Positions 6,922 to 12,232 of a stretch of DNA of 12,232 nucleotides are shown here, one piece after another (position 1 is the stretch's first letter; each line of letters opens with the position of its first letter). The DNA comes from an uncultured Hyphomicrobiales bacterium. GTDB lineage: Bacteria > Pseudomonadota > Alphaproteobacteria > Rhizobiales > Aestuariivirgaceae. The DNA lies in contig CAIYXE010000269.1 in the NCBI GenBank assembly GCA_903930095.1, positions 1-12,232 on the forward strand. Direction: 5' to 3'. Below the pieces are notes generated by a model. That model did no database searches, was not told the origin of the DNA, and saw only the letters and a program-made list of their open reading frames with translations. The translations under genes and the position numbers were made by a program.

Positions 6922-8100
6922 TTACTGGAAGGCCTGAATCCCCGTCTGGGCCCGGCCCAGAATGAGGGCGTGCACGTCATGCGTGCCCTCATAGGTGTTG
7001 ACCGTCTCGAGGTTCACCATGTGGCGGATGACGTGATATTCCTCAGAGATGCCGTTGCCGCCGTGCATGTCGCGGGCCATGCGGGCGACGTCCAGCGCCT
7101 TGCCGCAGTTGTTGCGCTTCATGAGCGAGATCGCCGGCGGCGCGATGGTGCCGCGCTCGAGGCCGCGGCCCAGCGCCAGGCAGCCCTGCAGGCCCAGCGC
7201 GATCTCGGTCTGCATGTCGGCGAGCTTCTTCTGGATGAGCTGGTTAGCGGCAAGCGGCTTGCCGAACTGCTTCCTGTCCAGCGTGTACTGCCGCGCCCGG
7301 TGCCAGCAATCCTCCGCCGCGCCCATCACACCCCAGGCGATGCCGTAGCGCGCCTTGTTGAGGCAGCCGAAGGGGCCGCCGAGGCCCTTGGCATTGGGCA
7401 GCAGATGGGTTTCGGGCACCTCGACGTTGTCGAGCACGATCTCGCCGGTGATCGAGGCACGCAGCGACACCTTGCCGTCGATCGTCGGGGTCGTGAAGCC
7501 CTTCATGCCGCGCTCCACCAGGAAGCCACGGATGGTTCCATCCTCCGTCTTGCCCCAGACCACCGCCACATCGGCGATGGGCGAATTGGAAATCCAGGTC
7601 TTGGCGCCGTTCAGCACATAGCCGCCATCGACCTTCTTCGCGCGGGTCTTCATGCCGCCGGGGTCGGAGCCGGCGTCGGGCTCGGTCAGGCCGAAGCAGC
7701 CGACCATCTCGCCGGTTGCGAGCTTCGGCAGGAACCTGCTCTTCTGCGCATCGGAGCCATAGGCCTCGATCGGGTGCATGACGAGGGAGTTCTGCACGCT
7801 CATGGCGGAACGGTAGCCTGAATCAACGCGCTCCACCTCGCGTGCCACAAGCCCATAGGCCACATAGCCCAGGCCAGAGCCGCCATGCTCGGCCGAAGTC
7901 ATGACGCCGAGGAAGCCCATCTCGCCCATCTCGTTCATGATCTCGCGGTCGAAGCGCTCGTCGCGGAAGGCGGATTTGACGCGCGGGCCCAGCTTGTCCT
8001 GCGCGAAGGCGCGGGCGGCGTCGCGGATCATCCGCTCCTCGTCAGTGAGCTGCGACTCGAGGTCGAGCGGGTCTTCCCAATTGAATTCGGCAGCGGCCAT
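6922..8100 (-). CDS. gcdH: Glutaryl-CoA dehydrogenase (acyl-CoA dehydrogenase family)
   Basis: This 392-residue FAD enzyme converts glutaryl-CoA to crotonyl-CoA and CO2, a late step of lysine/tryptophan and glutarate breakdown. Acyl-CoA dehydrogenase domains run in order: helical N-terminus (1-130), beta domain with [13 protein letters not shown] (135-147) and [18 protein letters not shown] (167-184), and C-terminal helical domain with the FAD segment [15 protein letters not shown] and MHGGNG (345-350). The catalytic base is E371 in [15 protein letters not shown], equivalent to human Glu370. R97-S98 in GYRSAMSVQ fits the Arg94/Ser95 pair that holds the glutaryl carboxylate, which distinguishes it from other acyl-CoA dehydrogenases. 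The start at 8100 ([10 protein letters not shown]) is set by AAGGAG 6 nt upstream; an in-frame ATG 11 codons earlier is disfavoured. Neighbours are not lysine-degradation genes. Confidence 0.95.
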   Translation of the reverse strand: MAAAEFNWEDPLDLESQLTDEERMIRDAARAFAQDKLGPRVKSAFRDERFDREIMNEMGEMGFLGVMTSAEHGGSGLGYVAYGLVAREVERVDSGYRSAMSVQNSLVMHPIEAYGSDAQKSRFLPKLATGEMVGCFGLTEPDAGSDPGGMKTRAKKVDGGYVLNGAKTWISNSPIADVAVVWGKTEDGTIRGFLVERGMKGFTTPTIDGKVSLRASITGEIVLDNVEVPETHLLPNAKGLGGPFGCLNKARYGIAWGVMGAAEDCWHRARQYTLDRKQFGKPLAANQLIQKKLADMQTEIALGLQGCLALGRGLERGTIAPPAISLMKRNNCGKALDVARMARDMHGGNGISEEYHVIRHMVNLETVNTYEGTHDVHALILGRAQTGIQAFQ

Positions 8101-8106
8101 GAAACA

Positions 8107-8112
8107 CTCCTT
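8107..8112 (-). promoter_or_regulatory. Ribosome binding site of gcdH
   Basis: On the minus strand AAGGAG lies 6 nt before the ATG at 8100. It decides the start in favour of MAAAEFNW over the upstream ATG at 8133. Confidence 0.7.
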
Positions 8113-8121
8113 GGATCGCGC

Positions 8122-8152
8122 TTTAGAGAGCAATCTCCGGGTGACTTGTCAA
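8122..8152 (-). promoter_or_regulatory. Candidate sigma-70 promoter of gcdH
   Basis: On the minus strand a perfect TTGACA (-35 box, 8147-8152) lies upstream of the ribosome binding site. Possible -10 boxes are TCTAAA (8122-8127, spacer 19) and the poorer TCTCTA (8124-8129, spacer 17). The site falls in the 68-bp gap between the hydrolase gene and gcdH, so gcdH can be transcribed on its own. The -10 is imperfect, hence moderate confidence. Confidence 0.4.
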
Positions 8153-8168
8153 TTCGGCGAAATGACAC

Positions 8169-8720
8169 TCAGCGGACAAGTGCGGAGAGCGCCTTGAACT
8201 CCGCCGTTCCCGCCTTGCCGAGGACTTCGAACACCACCATCTCGGTGTTGACCACCGCCACGCCATTGTCCCGCATCCGGTCCAGCGCCATCGCGTGGGA
8301 GGCCGGCGCGCGCGACGCCATGGCATCGGCCACGGCGAAGACACCGAAGCCCGCCGCGGCAAGGTCTGCCGCCGTCTGCATCACGCAGACATGCGCCTCG
8401 ATCCCGGCGAGGATGACGAGCGGGCGGCCCGCCTCGTGATGCGCGATCATGTGGTCCTTGAGGGCCTTGTCGCGCCAGCAGGAGAAGGAGAGCTTCTCGA
8501 AGACCGGCGCATTGCCGGTCTCCTCCTTCAGCATGGGCACGGTATGGCCAAGGCCCTTCGGATATTGCTCGGAGAGCGTGACGGGCACCTCCAGCGCCTT
8601 CGCGGCCTTGAGCAGGATGGCGCAGCGCGCCTGCGCCTCGGCACCCCCGGTCATTGCGGGCAGCAGCCGCTCCTGCATGTCGACGAGGAGGAGGGTGGTC
8701 TTCTTGGCGTCGGCGAGCAT
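8169..8720 (-). CDS. Isochorismatase-fold cysteine hydrolase (ISOC1/2-like)
   Basis: This 183-residue protein has the cysteine hydrolase fold shared by isochorismatases and nicotinamidases. The catalytic triad is visible: D14 (LLLVDMQERLLPAM), K76 (VFEKLSFSCW) and C112 (GIEAHVCVMQT), the last preceded by the typical cis-peptide region. The segment SEQYPKGLGHTVP resembles the signature of the ISOC1/ISOC2-type subgroup rather than true isochorismatase or PncA. The substrate is unknown. There is no signal peptide, so it is cytoplasmic. The start at 8720 is supported by AGGAA (8726-8730) 5 nt upstream. An in-frame extension to 8771 would read through a hairpin and is rejected. It lies 69 bp after ptrB and 68 bp before gcdH on the same strand; a functional link to either is not evident. 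Confidence 0.88.
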   Translation of the reverse strand: MLADAKKTTLLLVDMQERLLPAMTGGAEAQARCAILLKAAKALEVPVTLSEQYPKGLGHTVPMLKEETGNAPVFEKLSFSCWRDKALKDHMIAHHEAGRPLVILAGIEAHVCVMQTAADLAAAGFGVFAVADAMASRAPASHAMALDRMRDNGVAVVNTEMVVFEVLGKAGTAEFKALSALVR

Positions 8721-8755
8721 CAGAGTTCCTGTCAGTTCAAGCGCATGAGTTTCCC

Positions 8756-8783
8756 CCTCGCCCCCACGCATGTGGGGGAGAGG
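8756..8783. repeat. GC-rich inverted repeat (hairpin) between ptrB and the isochorismatase-fold gene
   Basis: CCCCCAC (8761-8767) and GTGGGGG (8772-8778) pair perfectly around the loop GCAT. After one mismatch the stem extends by four pairs (CCTC 8756-8759 with GAGG 8780-8783). It starts 7 bp beyond the ptrB stop on the minus strand. There is no run of U on either strand after the stem, so it is not a standard intrinsic terminator. It may act as a 3' stabilising hairpin or be one copy of a dispersed intergenic palindrome family. Confidence 0.6.
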
Positions 8784-8789
8784 AATGAG

Positions 8790-10880
8790 TTATAGCAGCC
8801 CCGCCACCTTGATCCCAAACGCGTACACGAAGGCCACCTCCTTCAGGCGGTCGAAGCGGCCCGAAGCGCCGCCGTGGCCCGCCCCCATGTTGGTCTTGAG
8901 GAGAAGCAGGTTACCGTCGGTCTTCAGTTCACGGAGCTTTGCCACCCATTTGGCGGGCTCCCAGTAGGTGACGCGCGGATCGGTGAGGCCCGCCACGGCG
9001 AGGAGGTGCGGATAGTCCTTGGCCTCCACCCTGTCATAGGGGGAATAGGCAGCGATGCGCTCATAGGCCTCCCTGCTGGCGATGGGGTTACCCCATTCGG
9101 GCCATTCAGGAGGCGTGAGCGGCAGCGTGTCGTCCAGCATGGTGGTGAGCACGTCGACGAAGGGCACCTCCGCCACGATGCCGTGGAACAGTTCCGGCGC
9201 CATGTTGGCGACCGCCCCCATCAGCATGCCGCCGGCGGAGCCGCCCTGCGCCACGATGGCGCCCTCACGCGTGAAGCCCTGCGCGATGAGATGGCGCGCA
9301 CAGGAGATGAAGTCGCGGAACGTGTTCTCCTTGTGCTCCATCTTGCCGGTCTTGTACCAGCGCCTGCCCTTTTCCTGCCCGCCACGGATGTGCGCGATGG
9401 CATAGATGAAGCCGCGGTTCACCAGCGAGAGGATGTTGGTGTTGAACCCGGCGGGCATCGAGATGCCATAGGAGCCGTAGCCGTAGAGCCAAAGCGGTTC
9501 TGAACCATCGAGCCTGGCATCCTTCCCGTAGAGAAGGGTGACGGGGATCGTCTCGCCGTCATGGGCGGGCGCCATGATGCGGCGGGTCACGTAGCGCGAG
9601 GGGTCATGACCGCTCGGCACCTCCTGCATCTTGCGGAGCACCCGCGTGCGCGCGTTCAGGTCGTAGTCGAACACCTGGGCGGGCGTGGTCATCGAGGAAT
9701 AGGTGAAGCGCAGCGTGCCGGTGTCATATTCGCGCATCTCGCCGAAGCCCAGCGAATAGGCCTCCTCGTCGAAGGCGATGGCATGCTCTTCCCCGCTTGC
9801 CATGTGGCGCACCACGATGCGCGGCAGCGCGTTCTCACGCTCCATGCGGATCAGCCAGTCCTTCAGCACCATGTAGCTGACAATGAAGATGCCCGGACGG
9901 TGCGGGATGAGGTCCACCCAGTTTTCCGGCCGCGGGTCGCTCACCGGCGCGGTGACGAGCTTGTAGTCCTCCGCATCACCCGCATTGGTGCGGATGATGA
10001 AACGGTCTCCCCAATGCTCCAGGTCATATTCGATGCCCGCCACCCGCGGCGCGACGAGGCGCGGCGTTCCGCCGGGATTCTCCGCATCGATGAGCCAGAG
10101 TTCGGAGGTGTCGTGGTCGTGGATGTCGATCGTGATCCACTTTTCCGAGTTGGTGATCGAGACGCCGGTGAACATGCCGGTGTCTTGCTCCTCGTAGACC
10201 AGCACGTCGTCTTCCTGGCTGGTGCCCAGCACGTGGCGGAAGGTCTTCAGGGGGCGGTGGTTGTCGTCCTGCAGGGTGTAGAAGAAGCTCTTCCCGTCAG
10301 CGGCCCAGGTCGCCTCGCCGGCGGTGTTGTGAAGAACATCGGGCAGATCGGCGCCGGCCGCGGCGTCGCGCACGCGGATCTCATAGAACTCGGATCCGTT
10401 ACCGTCGAAGGACCAGGCGATGAGGTTGTGGCCGGGCGAGAGATCGACGCCGCCGAAGCGGAAATACGTGCGTCCCGTGGACAGCGCATTGCCATCGAGA
10501 AGGAGCTGTTCGGGCCCATCCGCCCCGCGCGGCTTGCGGCAGTAGCGCGGATGCTGGCCGCCCTTCACATATGAGGAATAATAATCGAAGGGTCCGTCAG
10601 GTGCGGGAACCGAGGAATCATCCTCCTTGATGCGGCCCTTCAGCTCCGCAAAGAGGGTCGCCTGCAGGTCGCTTGTGCCGGCCATCACGGCTTCGTGATA
10701 GGCATTCTCGCCTTCGAGGAAGTGGCGGATGTCCTGCGGCAGCACGGCGGGATCGTGCATCACCTCCTGCCAGTTCTCGGCCTTCAACCAGTGATAGTCG
10801 TCGCGCTTTTCATAGCCATGCCAGGTTTCAATGCGCGGGCGCTTTTCCGCCCGGGGCGGTGTCGGGAGTGGAAGGTCCAT
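8790..10880 (-). CDS. ptrB: Oligopeptidase B (protease II), S9A prolyl-oligopeptidase family
   Basis: This 696-residue serine peptidase is close to the family's usual length of about 690. It cleaves short peptides after Lys/Arg and is cytosolic; no signal peptide is seen. Residues 1 to about 75 plus the C-terminal 270 form the alpha/beta hydrolase. Residues from about 76 to 415 form the seven-bladed propeller that excludes folded proteins. The triad is S548 (GGSAGGMLMG), D634 (GLTDPRVTYWEP) and H669 (GAGHGGASGRFDR). The S9A-typical stretches LYGYGSYGISMPAGF and AIAHIRGGQEKGRRWYKTGK are present. The acidic EWPEWGNP (592-599) lies where oligopeptidase B carries glutamates for basic P1 residues, which favours this name over prolyl oligopeptidase. 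The ATG is 4 nt after the msrB stop, implying one transcript and possible translational coupling. Confidence 0.96.
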   Translation of the reverse strand: MDLPLPTPPRAEKRPRIETWHGYEKRDDYHWLKAENWQEVMHDPAVLPQDIRHFLEGENAYHEAVMAGTSDLQATLFAELKGRIKEDDSSVPAPDGPFDYYSSYVKGGQHPRYCRKPRGADGPEQLLLDGNALSTGRTYFRFGGVDLSPGHNLIAWSFDGNGSEFYEIRVRDAAAGADLPDVLHNTAGEATWAADGKSFFYTLQDDNHRPLKTFRHVLGTSQEDDVLVYEEQDTGMFTGVSITNSEKWITIDIHDHDTSELWLIDAENPGGTPRLVAPRVAGIEYDLEHWGDRFIIRTNAGDAEDYKLVTAPVSDPRPENWVDLIPHRPGIFIVSYMVLKDWLIRMERENALPRIVVRHMASGEEHAIAFDEEAYSLGFGEMREYDTGTLRFTYSSMTTPAQVFDYDLNARTRVLRKMQEVPSGHDPSRYVTRRIMAPAHDGETIPVTLLYGKDARLDGSEPLWLYGYGSYGISMPAGFNTNILSLVNRGFIYAIAHIRGGQEKGRRWYKTGKMEHKENTFRDFISCARHLIAQGFTREGAIVAQGGSAGGMLMGAVANMAPELFHGIVAEVPFVDVLTTMLDDTLPLTPPEWPEWGNPIASREAYERIAAYSPYDRVEAKDYPHLLAVAGLTDPRVTYWEPAKWVAKLRELKTDGNLLLLKTNMGAGHGGASGRFDRLKEVAFVYAFGIKVAGLL

Positions 10881-10884
10881 CGGT

Positions 10885-11286
10885 TCAGGCCTCGCCGTCC
10901 GGCGTGAAGGACAAGGCGGCGCCGTTCATGCAGTAGCGCAGTCCGGTGGGCTTCGGCCCGTCAGGGAAGACATGGCCGAGGTGCCCGCCGCAGTCGGCGC
11001 AGTGCACCTCCGTGCGCCGCATGAACCAGGACCGGTCCTCCGTGGTGCCGACCGACTCCTCGGCGAGAGGTGCATAGAAACTGGGCCAGCCGGTGCCGGA
11101 CTCGAACTTCGCATCCGATGCGAACAGCTGCTTGCCGCAGCCTGCGCAGGCAAACACGCCCTTGCGCTTTTCATGGTTCAGCGGGCTGGTGCCGGCGCGC
11201 TCGGTGCCGTGCTCACGCAGCACGCGGTAAGCTTCGGGCGACAGCGCCTCACGCCACTCGTCGTCGGTTTTCTTGATCTTGGTCAT
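10885..11286 (-). CDS. msrB: Peptide-methionine (R)-S-oxide reductase MsrB
   Basis: This 133-residue protein reduces the R epimer of methionine sulfoxide in proteins. Family motifs occur in order: zinc ligands C47/C50 (CAGCG) and C96/C99 (CADCGGHLGHVFPDGP), the GTGWPSF box (64-70), and the catalytic C119 in RYCMNGAALSF. The classical resolving Cys, found as SGCGWPSF in many MsrB proteins, is Thr here (T65), so recycling must use another cysteine or act directly on the sulfenic acid. It is cytoplasmic. The start at 11286 (MTKIKKTDDEW) is chosen by homology. The frame stays open upstream to 11508 with an alternative ATG at 11322, but that extension is not family-like. No strong Shine-Dalgarno is visible before either. 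It is followed by ptrB 4 nt downstream. Confidence 0.95.
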   Translation of the reverse strand: MTKIKKTDDEWREALSPEAYRVLREHGTERAGTSPLNHEKRKGVFACAGCGKQLFASDAKFESGTGWPSFYAPLAEESVGTTEDRSWFMRRTEVHCADCGGHLGHVFPDGPKPTGLRYCMNGAALSFTPDGEA

Positions 11287-11470
11287 GGATTTGCTCACTT
11301 TCTGCCGCTCAATGTGGTGCATCGGCGGCGAAAAGTGAAGCGCCCGGGGTAACAGTCGATTAAACATGGCTGAGCGCGGATAATGGCGGATAACATACGG
11401 CCGCCACATTTTAATCAATCCTACAGGCTTCAAGCGCTCATTGGAAACGAGGAGGCCACAGGCTTCAGCC
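11287..11470. promoter_or_regulatory. Divergent intergenic region, with candidate minus-strand promoter and tandem GCGGATAA repeat
   Basis: These 184 bp are less GC-rich than the flanking genes. On the minus strand TTGATT (11413-11418) and TGTTAT (11390-11395) are separated by 17 bp, each matching 4 of 6 consensus positions, and could drive msrB-ptrB. Two exact copies of GCGGATAA (11376-11383 and 11386-11393) repeat with a 10-bp period, one helical turn, and overlap that -10 box, as an operator would. The sequence AGGAGG (11450-11455) lies toward the rightward gene. No RNA gene was recognised. Confidence 0.35.
11450..11455 (+). promoter_or_regulatory. Shine-Dalgarno sequence of the DUF2336-like gene
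   Basis: AGGAGG is a perfect anti-16S match but ends 15 nt before ATG 11471, longer than the usual 5-9 nt. No alternative in-frame start codon lies between them. It supports translation beginning near 11471, although ATG 11546 remains possible. Confidence 0.4.
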
Positions 11471-12232
11471 ATGCGAATGATCAGTGCCTTTCCGGCAATG
11501 GCGGACACCGGCGGTGAAGACCCCCGCCGGGCAGAGGGTTACCTCATGCCCGTGAGCGCTGATTCCTTCCGGCAGCTGACGGCACGGCTCAGGTCCGGCC
11601 AGAGCGCCCTTACCGCAGCACCTGCCCCCATGGCGGAGCCCGCCCCCATTGCGGAGCCCGCCCCGGAACCCGCCGCGGAGCCCGTCGCCGACATGCCACC
11701 GCCGCCCCGCCGTGAGCGTGAGCCCGGCGAGGAGGCAGGCGACACGGCAATCATCCTGCTCGAACTGATGGCGGCCACCGCCGGGCTGCAGCCGCAGGAA
11801 CGGGTGCTGGCGGCGGACACGCTGCTTCTGCTGCTGCCGCGCATGCCCGCGCATCAGATGGTCCGGCTCGCCGAGCGCGTCGCCATCATGGACAATCCGC
11901 CGCCGCTGCTGGTGGCCAGCCTCATCCGCGATCCGCGGCCGGAGGTGATGACACCGGTGCTGGAACGCAATGCCTTCATCTCGGACCTCGACATGATCGA
12001 CAATTCCGCGACAGAGGATGTGGAGCGGCTCAGGATCATCGCGCGCCGCCGCACGCTGTCGCCGCTGCTCTGCGCCCATGTCGTGGCAGGGGGCGAGCCC
12101 GGCGCCCTTCTGGCGCTGCTGCGCAATGCCGGCGCCCAGCTGCCGCACCAGTGCTTCGTCCGGATTGCGGAACTGGCAGCAGACCACCCTGCCCTGCTGG
12201 CGCCGCTGGTGACGCGTGCGGAACTCCCCGCA
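11471..12232 (+). CDS. DUF2336-like alpha-helical repeat protein, N-terminal part (3' truncated by window edge)
   Basis: The frame is open for 254 codons from ATG 11471 to the window end with no stop. Residues 1 to about 45 are unremarkable, about 48-80 are Pro/Ala/Glu-rich (PAPMAEPAPIAEPAPE) and end in PPPPRREREPGEE. From about residue 85 the protein is helical and Leu/Ala/Arg-rich. It contains RMPAHQMVRLAERVAIMDNP, LIRDPRPEVMTPVLERN and RLRIIARRRTLSP, which fit the short helical repeats of DUF2336, a family common in alphaproteobacteria with no settled biochemical role. No signal peptide or membrane segment is seen. The start is uncertain: AGGAGG is 15 nt before ATG 11471, farther than ideal, while ATG 11546 (MPVSADSFRQL) has AGAGGG 7 nt upstream. 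It is divergent from msrB. The DUF2336 assignment rests on pattern resemblance only. Confidence 0.72.
   Translation, partial: MRMISAFPAMADTGGEDPRRAEGYLMPVSADSFRQLTARLRSGQSALTAAPAPMAEPAPIAEPAPEPAAEPVADMPPPPRREREPGEEAGDTAIILLELMAATAGLQPQERVLAADTLLLLLPRMPAHQMVRLAERVAIMDNPPPLLVASLIRDPRPEVMTPVLERNAFISDLDMIDNSATEDVERLRIIARRRTLSPLLCAHVVAGGEPGALLALLRNAGAQLPHQCFVRIAELAADHPALLAPLVTRAELPA
11621..11686 (+). repeat. In-frame 18-bp tandem repeats encoding a Pro/Ala/Glu stretch
   Basis: Two near-identical 18-bp units (11624-11641 and 11642-11659, encoding APMAEP and APIAEP) differ at two bases and are followed by shorter degenerate copies (APEP, AAEP). The repeat is inside the DUF2336-like gene and builds its low-complexity linker. 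Units are multiples of three, so copy-number changes would keep the frame. Confidence 0.65.

Noticed and set aside
6970..7821. Plus-strand open frame opposite gcdH
   Set aside because: The minus strand encodes an intact glutaryl-CoA dehydrogenase. The plus-strand translation is Ala/Val/Leu/Arg/His-rich without motifs or a ribosome binding site.
8144..8181. Inverted repeat ACTTGTC...GACAAGT as a terminator of the isochorismatase-fold gene
   Set aside because: Only 7 bp with a 24-base loop, one arm inside the coding end and the other overlapping the TTGACA box; no T-run follows.
9561..10574. 337-codon plus-strand open frame opposite ptrB
   Set aside because: It is a shadow of the oligopeptidase B gene; composition is unlike a real protein and no family is recognisable.
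11287..11508. 74-codon N-terminal extension of MsrB
   Set aside because: MsrB homologues start close to the TDDEWR segment. The extension crosses the candidate promoter and overlaps the divergent gene's start.
1..12232. CRISPR arrays, insertion sequences, tRNA/rRNA genes, prophage or defence genes
   Set aside because: No regularly spaced repeats, transposase motifs, tRNA-like or rRNA-like stretches, or phage/defence domains were seen on either strand.

Overview
The window is GC-rich, gene-dense bacterial chromosome, most likely from an alphaproteobacterium, perhaps of the Hyphomicrobiales. The order assignment is inference from three things: the gene complement (an fdsGBACD-type formate dehydrogenase closely resembling the Rhodobacter capsulatus enzyme, and a DUF2336-like protein), the strong G/C bias at third codon positions, and the short intergenic gaps. 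No rRNA, tRNA, insertion sequence, phage gene or CRISPR array was seen.

Left part (1-6908, + strand): a formate oxidation locus. It opens with the C-terminal part of a LysR-type regulator cut by the window edge. A small cysteine-rich ORF follows with a good ribosome binding site, then an 86-bp untranslated gap, then the fds operon: fdsG (NuoE-like [2Fe-2S] subunit), fdsB (NuoF-like FMN/NAD subunit), fdsA (molybdopterin catalytic subunit with a NuoG-like Fe-S arm), fdhD/fdsC (sulfurtransferase that matures the cofactor) and fdsD (small delta subunit). The genes overlap by 4 nt (ATGA) or are 5-11 nt apart, so they are almost certainly co-transcribed. FdsA oxidises formate to CO2. Electrons pass along its Fe-S chain to FMN in FdsB, where NAD+ is reduced. 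All expected cluster ligands and the catalytic Cys/His/Arg are present.

Middle and right part (6922-11286, - strand): four genes converge on the fds operon. In transcription order they are msrB (methionine sulfoxide reductase B), ptrB (oligopeptidase B, 4 nt after msrB), an isochorismatase-fold hydrolase of the ISOC1/2-like type, and gcdH (glutaryl-CoA dehydrogenase, with its own candidate promoter). msrB-ptrB looks like a two-gene unit concerned with damaged proteins and peptides. A GC-rich hairpin lies between ptrB and the hydrolase.

Right edge (11471-12232, + strand): the N-terminal 254 codons of a protein with a Pro/Ala/Glu-rich low-complexity stretch followed by helical repeats resembling DUF2336. 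It is divergent from msrB across a 184-bp region holding a candidate promoter and a tandem 8-bp repeat.

Most of the window belongs to known families. The least explained items are the small Cys-rich ORF between the LysR gene and fdsG, the DUF2336-like protein, and the repeats in two of the intergenic regions.
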